Assembly (NCBI GenBank): GCA_023390985.1
Contig: JAEWBU010000362.1
Span: forward strand, 1-8,120
Origin: Pseudomonadota bacterium
Lineage (GTDB): Bacteria > Pseudomonadota > Gammaproteobacteria > Burkholderiales > Burkholderiaceae_C
Direction of reading: 5' to 3'
Length of the DNA stretch: 8,120 nt
Shown here: in pieces, positions 1-8,058 of the stretch
Position numbering within the stretch: position 1 is the stretch's first letter
Layout of the letters: each line of letters starts with the position of its first letter
Position numbers and translations under genes: made by a program
The notes under the pieces: generated by a model
Told to the model about the DNA's origin: nothing
Database searches by the model: none
What the model saw: the letters and a program-made list of their open reading frames with translations, nothing else

Positions 1-678
1 CAGGCGCAGGAATCGGCCCAGGTGGCGCGCCAGTCGCTGATGGCCGCCGAGTCGGGCCTGACGGCCGTGCAGAACGCCATCGGCGGCATGAACGCCATCC
101 GCGACCAGATCCAGGAAACCTCCAAGCGGATCAAGCGGCTGGGCGAGTCGTCGCAGGAGATCGGTGAAATCACCGAACTGATCTCGGACATCACCGAACA
201 GACCAACGTGCTGGCCCTGAACGCCGCCATCCAGGCCGCGTCGGCCGGTGAAGCGGGTCGCGGCTTCTCGGTGGTGGCGGAAGAAGTGCAGCGCCTCGCC
301 GAACGTTCCGCGGACGCCACGCGCCAGATCTCGGCGCTGGTGAAGGCGATTCAGACCGACACGCAGGACGCGGTGGCCGCCATGGAGCGTTCCACCCAGG
401 GCGTGGTGGAAGGGGCCAAGCTGTCCGACAACGCGGGCACCGCGCTGACCGAGATCGACCAGGTGTCGCGCCGCCTCGCCGAGCTGATCGAGCAGATCTC
501 GGCCTCGGCCTCCAAGGAAGCCGAATCGGCCAACGTGGTGGCCGGCAACATCCAGCACATCTTCGCCGTGACCGAGCAGACCGGCGAGGGCACTCGCTCC
601 ACGGCCCAGCAGGTGCGCGAGCTGTCGCGGATGGCCGAGGAACTGCGCCAGTCGGTGTCCCGTTTCAAGATCGCCTGA
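1..678 (+). CDS. pilJ: Type IV pilus chemoreceptor PilJ, 3' part (cytoplasmic signalling domain)
   Basis: This is the C-terminal 225 residues of a methyl-accepting chemotaxis protein; the reading frame is open from base 1, so the true start lies upstream of the window. The conserved hairpin tip of the signalling domain is clear at about bases 190-310, including GEAGRGFSVVAEEVQRLAERS-type sequence (starting at base 247), flanked by long heptad-patterned helices that form the antiparallel coiled coil. The variant AIQAASAGEAGRGF and the ending SVSRFKIA, without a C-terminal CheR/CheB-binding pentapeptide, fit PilJ better than a flagellar receptor. The N-terminal membrane segments, PilJ sensor domains and HAMP region are not in the window. 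In known systems PilJ sits at the cell poles and controls the kinase ChpA, whose gene starts 43 bases downstream on the same strand with no terminator between them, so the two are probably cotranscribed. The family is certain; the name PilJ rests on the neighbour and the tip sequence. Confidence 0.93.
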   Translation, partial: QAQESAQVARQSLMAAESGLTAVQNAIGGMNAIRDQIQETSKRIKRLGESSQEIGEITELISDITEQTNVLALNAAIQAASAGEAGRGFSVVAEEVQRLAERSADATRQISALVKAIQTDTQDAVAAMERSTQGVVEGAKLSDNAGTALTEIDQVSRRLAELIEQISASASKEAESANVVAGNIQHIFAVTEQTGEGTRSTAQQVRELSRMAEELRQSVSRFKIA

Positions 679-721
679 CGCGCCAGCGTCCGGCACCTGT
701 TGCCAGAGCCTGAGTCCTTCC

Positions 722-3700
722 ATGCAAGCCAACGAAAACGACCTCGACCTGGCGACCAATGACCTCGGCCCGCTGGCCTGGGTGCTGGACGAGCTGCGCA
801 AGTCGCTCGAATCGGCCTCGGCGGCGCTGCGCCGCTTCGTCCGCGACGCCGGCCTGGCGCGAGGCCAGGACATGGCCTCGGTCGACACCGGCCAGCTGCG
901 CATCGCCCGACAGCAGCTGCACCAGGCGGTCGGCGCGCTGGAGATGGTGGGCCTGGGCGCCCCGGCGCTGATCCTGCGCGCGATGGAGGCGTCGGTGCAG
1001 AAGTTCGTCGAGCGCCCCGAACTGTGCAGCGAACCCGCCGCCTCCAAGGTCGAGCGCGCCGGTTTCGCGCTGACCGAATACCTAGAGGGCGTGCTCCTGG
1101 GCAAGCCCACGTCGCCGGTGGCGCTGTTCCCGCAATACAAGGACGTGCAGGAGCTCGCGGGCAGTGACCGCATCCACCCCGCCGACCTGTGGCCCTACGA
1201 CTGGCGCTGGATCGAGCCCGAGACGCCCGCCGTGGCTCAGAAGCTGGTCTACGACCCGGCGCTGCGCTCGCGCATGGACCAAGCGGTGCTGCGCATCGTC
1301 AAGAGCGCCGACGCGGCCGCGGCCAAGGACCTGGCCGACTGCTGCCTGGGCCTGGCCGCCGGGCTCGAATCACGCCAGCCGCGCACCTTCTGGAAGATCT
1401 GCGCCGGCTACTTCGAGGCGATGGCGCTCGGCCTGGTGCCGGCCGACGTGTACGTCAAGCGCGCCGGTTCGCGCGTGCTCCTGCAGTACGCCACGCTGTC
1501 CAAGGGCGACAACAACATCTCCGATCGCCTGGCGCAGGACCTCTTGTTCTTCTGCGCCCAGGCCGTGCCTGCGCGTCCGGTCGATGCCCCGGCGCTGGCC
1601 GGCGTGCGCGCGGCCTATGGCCTGCAGCGCTTCACGCCCGTCGACTACGCCACCGCGCAGTTCGGCCGCTTCGATCCGGTGCTGCTGACGCAGGCCCGCA
1701 AGCGCATCGGCGCCGCCAAGGAAAGCTGGTCGGCCGCCTCGGGTGGCGACGTCACCAAGTTCAAGAACGTCGGCGAGCAGTTCCACGCCATCGGCGATTC
1801 GATCACCAAGCTGCACGCACCGAGCGCGCCGCTGGCGCAAACCCTCGTGGCCACCGTCGACGGCGTGGTGCGCTCGGGCCAGCCGCCGCGCGCCGAAGTC
1901 GCGATGGAAGTCGCCACCGCGGTCCTGTACCTCGAGGCCGCGTTCCAGGACCTCGATCCCGCCGATTCGCAGCTGGCCACGCGCACCGCGCGCCTGGCCG
2001 AGCGTCTCGACCGCGTCCGCCAGGGCGGCCAGGCCGAAGCGCTGGAGCCGTGGATGGAGGAGCTGTACCGCCGGGTCAGCGATCGCCAGACCATGGGCAG
2101 CGTGGTCGGCGAGCTGCGCGGCACGCTCAGCGAACTGGAGAAGCTCCTGGACGCCTTCTTCCGCGATCCGGAGAACAAGGATCCGCTGAAGAACGCGCCC
2201 ACGCACCTGCTGCAGATGCGCGGCGTGCTGTCGGTGCTGGGCCTGGACAAGGCCACGCTGGCCGTCGCCCGCATGCGTGAAACCGTCGAGCAGATCCTCG
2301 TGGGCGACTTCGACCAGGACCTCGAGCGCCGCGCCAGCACCTTCGACAAGCTGGGCAACAACCTCGGCGCGCTCGGCTTCCTGATCGACATGCTGAACTA
2401 CCAGCCCGCGCTGGCGAAGAAGCTGTTCGTCTTCGACGAAGCGCAGGGCGAGTTGCGGCCGTTGATGGGCCGCCTCGAGTCCGAAAAGGTCCAGGCGACC
2501 CCGGCGCAGACGCCCGCGGCCGTCGAGGCCGTGATCGCGACGCCGGTGGCGACGGTCTCGACCTCGCCGCTCGAGGTGCAAGCCGCACCGGTTGCGGTCG
2601 CCCCTGTGGTCGCCGCGCCTGCCCCCGCTCCGGCCGCGGCGCCGGCCGCCGAGGACGAGGACGACGACGAGCTGCTCCAGATCTTCCTGGAGGAAGCGCG
2701 CGAAGTGGTCGGCAATGGCCTGGCGGCGCTCGAATCGCTCGCGGCCCAGCCCGGCGACGTCGCCGAACTCACCACACTGCGCCGTGCGTTCCACACGCTC
2801 AAGGGCAGCTCGCGAATGGTGGGGCTGAACGAATTCGGCGAAGCCGGCTGGGCGCTGGAGCAGGTGCTCAACACCTGGCTCGCCGACCAGAAACCCGCCA
2901 CCGACGACCTGCGCACGGTCTCGGCCGACGCGCTGCACGGCTTCGGCCGCTGGATCGAGGACATCGCCTCCGGCACGGACGCGGGCTGGAAATCCGCCAT
3001 GTTCCGAGGCCCGGCCGACGCGCTCCGCACGGATGGCCGCGTGGTCGCGTTCCAGTTCCCGGGTGTCGCACCGGCACCGGTCACGGAACCCGAAGCCCCT
3101 GCGCTCGACATCGACTTCTTCGCGCCTGCCGCCGCCGAACCGGAACTGCCGCCGGCGCAGGCGGCCATCGAACCGGCGCCCGAACTGCCTGCGATCGACG
3201 TCCCGTCGTTCGAATTCGACCTGGCGCCGGCCGAGCCCGCCCCGGCGCCGGTGGCGGAGCCGGTCGCGGCCCCCGCCACCGACCTGCTCGCCGACCTCGA
3301 CCTCGGCCTCGCCTCCGAACCTGCGCCGCTGCCCGACGACATCGAGTCGTTCGGCGCCACCCACGTCATCCGCGGCCAGGCCGTGGTGGCGGAAGAGATC
3401 ACGCTCGACGAGCTGCCGGCCGACTTCGCGATCGAACTCGACGCCGTGGCCCAGGCGCCCGCCGAAGCCGCTCCCGCTTCGGTGCCCGAACCCGAGATCG
3501 TCTCCATCGATCTCGACAGCCTTGCTGCGCTGTCCGCGCAACCCGAGCCGCAGCCCGAGCCGGAATTGCCGGCGGAAGAGCCGCTCGCGGCGCAACCGGC
3601 CATCGACGACCAGACCAAGGTGATCGGCGGCCTGCGCATCGGCATCCCGCTCTACAACGTCTACCTGAACGAAGCGGACGAGTGGTCGCGCCGCCTCTCG

Positions 3701-6544
3701 CAAGAGCTGGCCGAGTGGGCGCTCGAGCTGAAGGAGCCGATTCCCGACACCGCCGTCGGCCTGGCTCACGCGCTGGCAGGCAGCTCGGCGACGGTCGGCT
3801 TCCATGCGCTGTCCGACATCGCACGCGCCCTCGAAGGCTCGCTGCAGCACGCGCAGCGGCTGGCCTGGGGCACGCCGCAGCACGGCAGGGCTTTCGTCGA
3901 AGCGGCGGAAGAGATCCGCAGGCTGCTGCACCAGTTCGCCGCCGGCTTCCTGAAGGAGTCGGATCCGCGCGTGGCCGAGTCGCTCGCCGCGCTCGAACTG
4001 CTGAAGCTGCCCCTGCGCCCCGAGCTGCGCGACAGCGGCTACGAAGGCCTGGACCTCGGCGAGCTGGTGGAAGAGGCCGCGCCGGTCAAGCCGGTCGTGC
4101 AGCCCGCCACGCAGTTCGTGCAGTTCAGCGCGCCCACCGAAACGGCGCCCGCATCGCACCAGGGCAACCGGCTCTCGGGCGATGACGACATCGACGCGGT
4201 CGACGCGATCGATCCCGACCTGTTCCCGATCTTCGAGGAAGAAGCGGTCGACCTGATGCCCAAGCTGGGCGCCGGCCTGCGCCAGTGGGCGCAGCAGGGC
4301 CGCCCCGAGGGCCGCGACGAAGTGCTGCGCGTGCTGCACACGCTCAAGGGCAGCGCCCGCCTGGCCGGCGCGCTGCGACTGGGCGAGATGGCGCACCGCA
4401 TGGAGTCGGCCATCGAAGGTCTGCCGGCCGAAACGCAGGCCGCCGAGCTCGAACCGCTGCTGCAACGTCTCGACGACCTGCAGACCGCATTCGACGCGCT
4501 GCGTGCGCGGGCCGACCAGCCGGAAGCCGAGGCGCCCCTCGCCGTCGCGCCGCCGCAGGTCCAGGCGCCGATCGCCACCGCGCCCACCATCACCGAGCCG
4601 CAACCACAGCAGCCCGCGCCCACGCGCGCCGTGCTCGCCGCGCCCGTGACCACGCTGCCCCTGGCCCCGCAACGCGCCGTCGCCAACCAGGCCGTGCGCG
4701 TGCGCTCGCAGCTGCTGGACCGCCTGATGAACCAGGCCGGCGAGGTGATGATCACCCGCTCGCGCCTGGAGAACGAACTGCGCAACCTGCGCGGCTCGCT
4801 GAACGACCTGACCGGCAACCTGGATCGCCTGCGCAACCAGCTGCGCGACATCGAGCTGCAGGCCGAGACGCAGATGCAGTCGCGCCTGGCGCAGTCCAAG
4901 GACTCGGGCGCCGGCTTCGACCCGCTGGAGTTCGACCGATTCACCCGCGTGCAGGAACTCACTCGCATGATGGCCGAGTCGGTGAACGACGTGGCCAGCG
5001 TGCAGCGCAACCTGCAGCGCACGGTGGAAGCCACCGAAGACGACCTGATCGCCCAGGCCCGCCAGACCCGTGAACTGCAGCGCGACCTGCTGCGCACGCG
5101 CATGGTGGAGTTCGAGGGCATCTCCGACCGCCTGTACCGCGTGGTGCGCCTCGCGTCCAAGGAGACCGGCAAGCAGGTCAAGCTGGACATCACCGGCGGC
5201 TCCATCGAAATGGACCGCGGCGTGCTGGACCGCATGACGCCCGCGTTCGAGCACCTGCTGCGCAACTGCGTGGCGCACGGCATCGAGGACGCCGCCGTCC
5301 GCCAGGCCGCGGGCAAGGACCCGGCCGGCACCATCCTGATCGACGTGCGACAGGAAGGCAACGACGTCTCGGTCGAATTCCGCGACGACGGCGCCGGCCT
5401 GGACCTGGTCCGCATCCGCGACAAGGCGCAGCAGCAAGGGCTGGTGACGCCCGGCCAGGTGCTCACCGAGGCCGAGGCCGCCAACCTGATCTTCACGCCG
5501 GGCTTTTCCACGGCGGCGCAGGTGACGGAACTGTCCGGCCGCGGCATCGGCATGGACGTGGTCCGCTCCGAAGTCAACGCCCTGGGCGGCCGTATCGAGA
5601 CCAGCACGCAGGCCGGCCGCGGCACCAGCTTCAAGCTCGTGCTGCCGCTGACCACCGCGGTTACGCAGGTCGTGATGGTGCGCAGTGGCGCGCTGAGCAT
5701 CGGCGTGCCGGCCAACCTGGTCGAGATCGTCCGCCGCGCCAGCGCCAAGGAGGTCCAGCAGGCCTACAACAGCGGCTCGTTCGACTTCGGCGGCGAGCCG
5801 GTGCCCTTCTTCTGGTCCGGCGCGCTGCTGCAGTCCTCGCAGCGCAGCGCGGAGCCCCAGACCAGGACGCTGCCGATCGTGGTGTTCCGGAGCGCCGCGC
5901 AGCGCGTGGCCGTGCACGTCGACGAAGTGCTCGGCAACCAGGAAGTGGTGGTGAAGAACCTCGGCCCGCAGCTGGCCCGCCTGCCCGGCCTGGCCGGCAT
6001 GACGGTGCTCGCTTCCGGCGCGGTGGTGCTGATCTACAACCCGGTGGCGCTGTCCGCCGTGTACGGCGAGCAGGCCCGCCTGCTCAGCGCCGACCGCGCC
6101 CAGCCCGAGATGCTCGAGCAGGCCGGCCAGCCGGCGGTGCCCGAGGTGCTGCCCGCGGCGCCGCAGATCCCGCTGGTGCTGGTGGTCGACGACTCCATCA
6201 CCGTGCGCCGCGTCACGCAGCGCCTGCTGCAGCGCGAGGGCTACCGCGTCGCGCTGGCGGCCGACGGCCTGCAGGCACTGGAGCGCCTGGCCGAGGAGAA
6301 GCCGGCGGTGGTGCTGTCGGACATCGAGATGCCGCGCATGGACGGCTTCGACCTGGCTCGCAACATCCGCGCCGACAACCGCTGGGCCCAGCTGCCGATC
6401 GTGATGATCACCTCGCGCATCGCCGAGAAGCACCGCGAGCACGCCCGCGAGCTGGGCGTCAACCACTACCTGGGCAAGCCGTACTCGGAAGAGGAGCTGC
6501 TCAGCCTGGTCAAGCACTACTGCACCAGCGCAGTAGCCGCCTGA
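722..6544 (+). CDS. chpA: Hybrid chemotaxis histidine kinase ChpA (multi-Hpt CheA of the type IV pilus system)
   Basis: A 1940-residue cytoplasmic CheA homologue that should autophosphorylate under PilJ control and pass phosphate to the twitching-motility regulators (PilG/PilH in known systems). Approximate domains: 1-120, FimL-like degenerate Hpt module (His67 in HQAVGALEMVG); 155-440, helical FimL-like region; 445-560, Hpt-like module with Leu497 at the His position; 595-643, Pro/Ala linker; 644-765, Hpt with His691 (HTLKGSS); 779-963, long acidic Pro/Ala linker; 964-1110, Hpt with His1016 (HALAGSS); 1167-1260, Hpt with His1206 (HTLKGSA); 1325-1490, dimerisation coiled coil; 1490-1640, ATPase with N box (Asn1515), DDGAG (1555-1559), FTPGF (1591-1595) and GRGIGMD (1606-1612); 1644-1785, CheW; 1817-1937, receiver with Asp1823/Asp1824, phosphoacceptor Asp1867, Thr1897 and Lys1919. 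All catalytic boxes are intact. The ATG at 722 has only a weak ribosome site (TGAG, seven bases upstream), but the frame fits the family N-terminus. It is shorter than Pseudomonas aeruginosa ChpA (about 2,470 residues), mainly through fewer Hpt modules. Confidence 0.95.
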   Translation: MQANENDLDLATNDLGPLAWVLDELRKSLESASAALRRFVRDAGLARGQDMASVDTGQLRIARQQLHQAVGALEMVGLGAPALILRAMEASVQKFVERPELCSEPAASKVERAGFALTEYLEGVLLGKPTSPVALFPQYKDVQELAGSDRIHPADLWPYDWRWIEPETPAVAQKLVYDPALRSRMDQAVLRIVKSADAAAAKDLADCCLGLAAGLESRQPRTFWKICAGYFEAMALGLVPADVYVKRAGSRVLLQYATLSKGDNNISDRLAQDLLFFCAQAVPARPVDAPALAGVRAAYGLQRFTPVDYATAQFGRFDPVLLTQARKRIGAAKESWSAASGGDVTKFKNVGEQFHAIGDSITKLHAPSAPLAQTLVATVDGVVRSGQPPRAEVAMEVATAVLYLEAAFQDLDPADSQLATRTARLAERLDRVRQGGQAEALEPWMEELYRRVSDRQTMGSVVGELRGTLSELEKLLDAFFRDPENKDPLKNAPTHLLQMRGVLSVLGLDKATLAVARMRETVEQILVGDFDQDLERRASTFDKLGNNLGALGFLIDMLNYQPALAKKLFVFDEAQGELRPLMGRLESEKVQATPAQTPAAVEAVIATPVATVSTSPLEVQAAPVAVAPVVAAPAPAPAAAPAAEDEDDDELLQIFLEEAREVVGNGLAALESLAAQPGDVAELTTLRRAFHTLKGSSRMVGLNEFGEAGWALEQVLNTWLADQKPATDDLRTVSADALHGFGRWIEDIASGTDAGWKSAMFRGPADALRTDGRVVAFQFPGVAPAPVTEPEAPALDIDFFAPAAAEPELPPAQAAIEPAPELPAIDVPSFEFDLAPAEPAPAPVAEPVAAPATDLLADLDLGLASEPAPLPDDIESFGATHVIRGQAVVAEEITLDELPADFAIELDAVAQAPAEAAPASVPEPEIVSIDLDSLAALSAQPEPQPEPELPAEEPLAAQPAIDDQTKVIGGLRIGIPLYNVYLNEADEWSRRLSQELAEWALELKEPIPDTAVGLAHALAGSSATVGFHALSDIARALEGSLQHAQRLAWGTPQHGRAFVEAAEEIRRLLHQFAAGFLKESDPRVAESLAALELLKLPLRPELRDSGYEGLDLGELVEEAAPVKPVVQPATQFVQFSAPTETAPASHQGNRLSGDDDIDAVDAIDPDLFPIFEEEAVDLMPKLGAGLRQWAQQGRPEGRDEVLRVLHTLKGSARLAGALRLGEMAHRMESAIEGLPAETQAAELEPLLQRLDDLQTAFDALRARADQPEAEAPLAVAPPQVQAPIATAPTITEPQPQQPAPTRAVLAAPVTTLPLAPQRAVANQAVRVRSQLLDRLMNQAGEVMITRSRLENELRNLRGSLNDLTGNLDRLRNQLRDIELQAETQMQSRLAQSKDSGAGFDPLEFDRFTRVQELTRMMAESVNDVASVQRNLQRTVEATEDDLIAQARQTRELQRDLLRTRMVEFEGISDRLYRVVRLASKETGKQVKLDITGGSIEMDRGVLDRMTPAFEHLLRNCVAHGIEDAAVRQAAGKDPAGTILIDVRQEGNDVSVEFRDDGAGLDLVRIRDKAQQQGLVTPGQVLTEAEAANLIFTPGFSTAAQVTELSGRGIGMDVVRSEVNALGGRIETSTQAGRGTSFKLVLPLTTAVTQVVMVRSGALSIGVPANLVEIVRRASAKEVQQAYNSGSFDFGGEPVPFFWSGALLQSSQRSAEPQTRTLPIVVFRSAAQRVAVHVDEVLGNQEVVVKNLGPQLARLPGLAGMTVLASGAVVLIYNPVALSAVYGEQARLLSADRAQPEMLEQAGQPAVPEVLPAAPQIPLVLVVDDSITVRRVTQRLLQREGYRVALAADGLQALERLAEEKPAVVLSDIEMPRMDGFDLARNIRADNRWAQLPIVMITSRIAEKHREHARELGVNHYLGKPYSEEELLSLVKHYCTSAVAA
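3056..3610 (+). other. Long acidic Pro/Ala-rich interdomain linker of ChpA with repeated hydrophobic-acidic motifs
   Basis: Residues about 779-963 of ChpA join the first clear Hpt domain (His691) to the second (His1016). The segment is rich in Pro, Ala, Glu and Asp with almost no Lys or Arg, so it is predicted to be disordered. It contains five short motifs of alternating hydrophobic and acidic residues: LDIDFF (795-800), SFEFDL (829-834), ADLDLGL (857-863), AIELD (903-907) and SIDLD (928-932). The linker ends just before KVIGGLRIGIPLYNVYLNEADE, which begins the next helical module. Composition and motifs are seen directly; disorder and any binding role are inferred. Confidence 0.7.
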
Positions 6545-6558
6545 AGAACGAGCTTCAG
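6541..6558. repeat. Perfect 6-bp inverted repeat containing both convergent stop codons
   Basis: CTGAAG (6541-6546) and CTTCAG (6553-6558) are perfect inverted copies separated by six bases. The left arm holds the chpA stop codon TGA (6542-6544) and the right arm holds the phrB stop codon, read as TCA on the plus strand (6555-6557). A small hairpin could form in either transcript, but no T-tract follows on either side, so on its own it is unlikely to be a strong terminator. Confidence 0.6.
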
Positions 6559-8036
6559 GTCCCGGCGGCGCCCTTCGCGGCGCCGTTTTTCTTCACCACC
6601 GCATAACGCCGCAGCGTCTCTTCGCGCGCGCGATCGTGGTCGACCAGGGGCGGCGGATAGTCGAGGTCCGCCGGCTTCGCTTCCCACGGCGCATGCAGCG
6701 CTCGCGATGGCAGCCGCGCCAGTTGCGGCAGGAAGCGCAGGATGAACTCGCCTTCGGGATCGAACTTCCGGCTCTGGCTCACCGGGTTGAAGATGCGGAA
6801 GTACGGCTGCGCGTCGCAGCCCGATGAACTGGCCCACTGCCAGCCGCCGTTGTTGGCGGCCAGGTCATAGTCGATGAGCTGCCGCGCGAAATAGCGCTCG
6901 CCCCGCCGCCAGTCGATGCCCAGGTCCTTGCACAGGAAGCTGGCGGTCACCATGCGCAGGCGGTTGTGCATGTACCCGGTCTGGTTGAGCTGATGCATGG
7001 CGGCATCCACCAGCGGATAACCGGTGCGGCCTTCGCACCACGCGGCGAACATCGCGTCGGCCCGCGGGCCGGTCTCCCAGGCGATGGCGTCGTACTCGGG
7101 CCGGAAGCTCGCGCCGCGGTCCTCTTCATCCGCCACGTGCGGGAAGTTCGCCAGCACCTGGAAATAGAAGTCGCGCCAGATCAGTTCGCTCAGCCAGGTC
7201 GCGGCGCCGGGCCCGCCCGCCTGAGCCAGCGAGTGGGCGTGCCGCGCCAGTCGGCGCACCGACACCGTTCCGAAGCGCAGATGCACGCTGAGATGGCTCG
7301 GACCCTTCACCGCGGGAAAGTCACGCGTCAGGTGGTAACGGTCGATGCGCGTGAGGAAGTCGTCGAGCAGCCGCGCGGCGCCGCGTGCGCCCGGACGCAC
7401 GGGCAGGCTCGAGAGGTTGCTCGGCTCGAAGCCCAGGTCGGCGAGCGAAGGCACGGGGCGCCGCCAAGCCTGGGGCAGCGCCGCCAGCGCACCGGCGTGC
7501 TTCTCGACCGGATACGCCTTCAGGTAGTACGCATCGACCTTCGCCAGCCAGGCCTTCTTGTAGGGCGTGAACACCGAATACGGCCGCCCCGCCTGGGTCA
7601 GCAGCTCGTCGCCGTCGAAGATCGCCTGGTCCTTGCTCGTGTGCAGCGCGATGCCGGTCTCGGCCAGCGCGCCGCGCACCCGCGAGTCCCGCGCGATCGC
7701 CGACGGCTCGTAGTCGTGGTTGGCGAAAACGGCCTGGACCTCCAGCTGCCGGGCCAGCCGGGGCAACTCGTCCGTGGTTGGGCCATGCAGCACGATCAAG
7801 CCGCCGCCCGCGTGGCCGGACAAGCGCCGCAACTGCTCGTCCAGCTCCACCAGCGACTCACGGATGAACTCCACGCGGCGGTCGCGGCGCGGCAGTGGAT
7901 CGAGGAGGGCGGTGTCGAACACGAAAACCGCGTGCACCTGCCGGCAGCTGCGCAGCGCGTGGTAGAGGGCGGCGTGGTCCTGGGCGCGCAGGTCCCGCCG
8001 AAACCACACCAGTCCGGCGGGATAGGGCTTTTCCAT
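6555..8036 (-). CDS. phrB: Deoxyribodipyrimidine photolyase (class I CPD photolyase)
   Basis: A 493-residue flavoenzyme of the cryptochrome/photolyase family that uses blue or near-UV light to split cyclobutane pyrimidine dimers in DNA. The N-terminal antenna domain starts with LVWFRRDLR (residues 9-17), which supports the ATG at 8036. The FAD-binding region includes SHLSVHLRFGTVS (247-259), TGYPLVDAAMHQL (338-350) and NRLRMVTASFL (358-368). By alignment from memory with the Escherichia coli enzyme, the electron-transfer tryptophans are Trp320, Trp376 and Trp399, the residue near flavin N5 is Asn395, and the dimer-stacking tryptophans are Trp287 and Trp401; all are present. The length is close to the family norm (about 470-500). 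The C-terminal tail after residue 481 is low in complexity and is encoded by the chpA terminator hairpin. The gene converges on chpA, leaving 10 bases, and diverges from yqgE. The antenna cofactor cannot be decided from sequence alone. A CPD photolyase is much more likely than a cryptochrome. Confidence 0.96.
   Translation of the reverse strand: MEKPYPAGLVWFRRDLRAQDHAALYHALRSCRQVHAVFVFDTALLDPLPRRDRRVEFIRESLVELDEQLRRLSGHAGGGLIVLHGPTTDELPRLARQLEVQAVFANHDYEPSAIARDSRVRGALAETGIALHTSKDQAIFDGDELLTQAGRPYSVFTPYKKAWLAKVDAYYLKAYPVEKHAGALAALPQAWRRPVPSLADLGFEPSNLSSLPVRPGARGAARLLDDFLTRIDRYHLTRDFPAVKGPSHLSVHLRFGTVSVRRLARHAHSLAQAGGPGAATWLSELIWRDFYFQVLANFPHVADEEDRGASFRPEYDAIAWETGPRADAMFAAWCEGRTGYPLVDAAMHQLNQTGYMHNRLRMVTASFLCKDLGIDWRRGERYFARQLIDYDLAANNGGWQWASSSGCDAQPYFRIFNPVSQSRKFDPEGEFILRFLPQLARLPSRALHAPWEAKPADLDYPPPLVDHDRAREETLRRYAVVKKNGAAKGAAGT
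6566..6593 (+). terminator. Intrinsic terminator of chpA, embedded in the 3' end of phrB
   Basis: A perfect 7-bp G+C stem, CGGCGCC (6566-6572) with GGCGCCG (6579-6585), encloses the 6-base loop CTTCGC and is followed at once by TTTTTCTT (6586-6593). This is the classical rho-independent layout for plus-strand transcription and starts 22 bases after the chpA stop. The same bases encode residues about 482-491 of the photolyase on the other strand (the KKNGAAKGA tail). On the minus strand the hairpin is preceded by A residues and not followed by T residues, so it should not terminate phrB. Confidence 0.85.
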
Positions 8037-8046
8037 TCGTCTTCGC

Positions 8047-8058
8047 TAAAATTTGATC
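8047..8058 (+). promoter_or_regulatory. Putative -10 element of yqgE
   Basis: TAAAAT (8047-8052) matches five of six bases of the sigma-70 -10 consensus and lies in the only A+T-rich patch of the region. If used, the usual spacing of seven bases from the end of the hexamer puts the transcription start at about 8059, the A of the yqgE ATG. No good -35 hexamer is seen 16-18 bases upstream (AGGGCT/GGGCTT around 8024-8030), so this call rests on the -10 alone. Confidence 0.45.

Noticed and set aside
692..704. A short inverted repeat, GGCA/TGCC, between pilJ and chpA.
   Set aside because: There are only four base pairs and no T-tract. It is expected by chance and does not argue against cotranscription.
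2459..2650. A possible frameshift or inserted sequence at the Pro/Ala-rich stretch after the N-terminal half of ChpA.
   Set aside because: The frame stays open with normal codon bias, and Pro/Ala linkers between Hpt modules are usual for ChpA proteins.
1370..6517. An open reading frame of about 1715 codons on the minus strand, antisense to chpA.
   Set aside because: It is in codon register with chpA, so its stops would require TTA, CTA or TCA codons in chpA, which this G+C-rich genome avoids. The translation is full of His, Arg, Gly and Leu and resembles no family. It is explained by codon bias.
6555..8036. The photolyase gene as a light-sensing partner (cryptochrome) of the pilus chemosensory system.
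   Set aside because: All residues expected for CPD repair are present, the gene is convergent with chpA, and a terminator separates them. Adjacency alone does not support a functional link.
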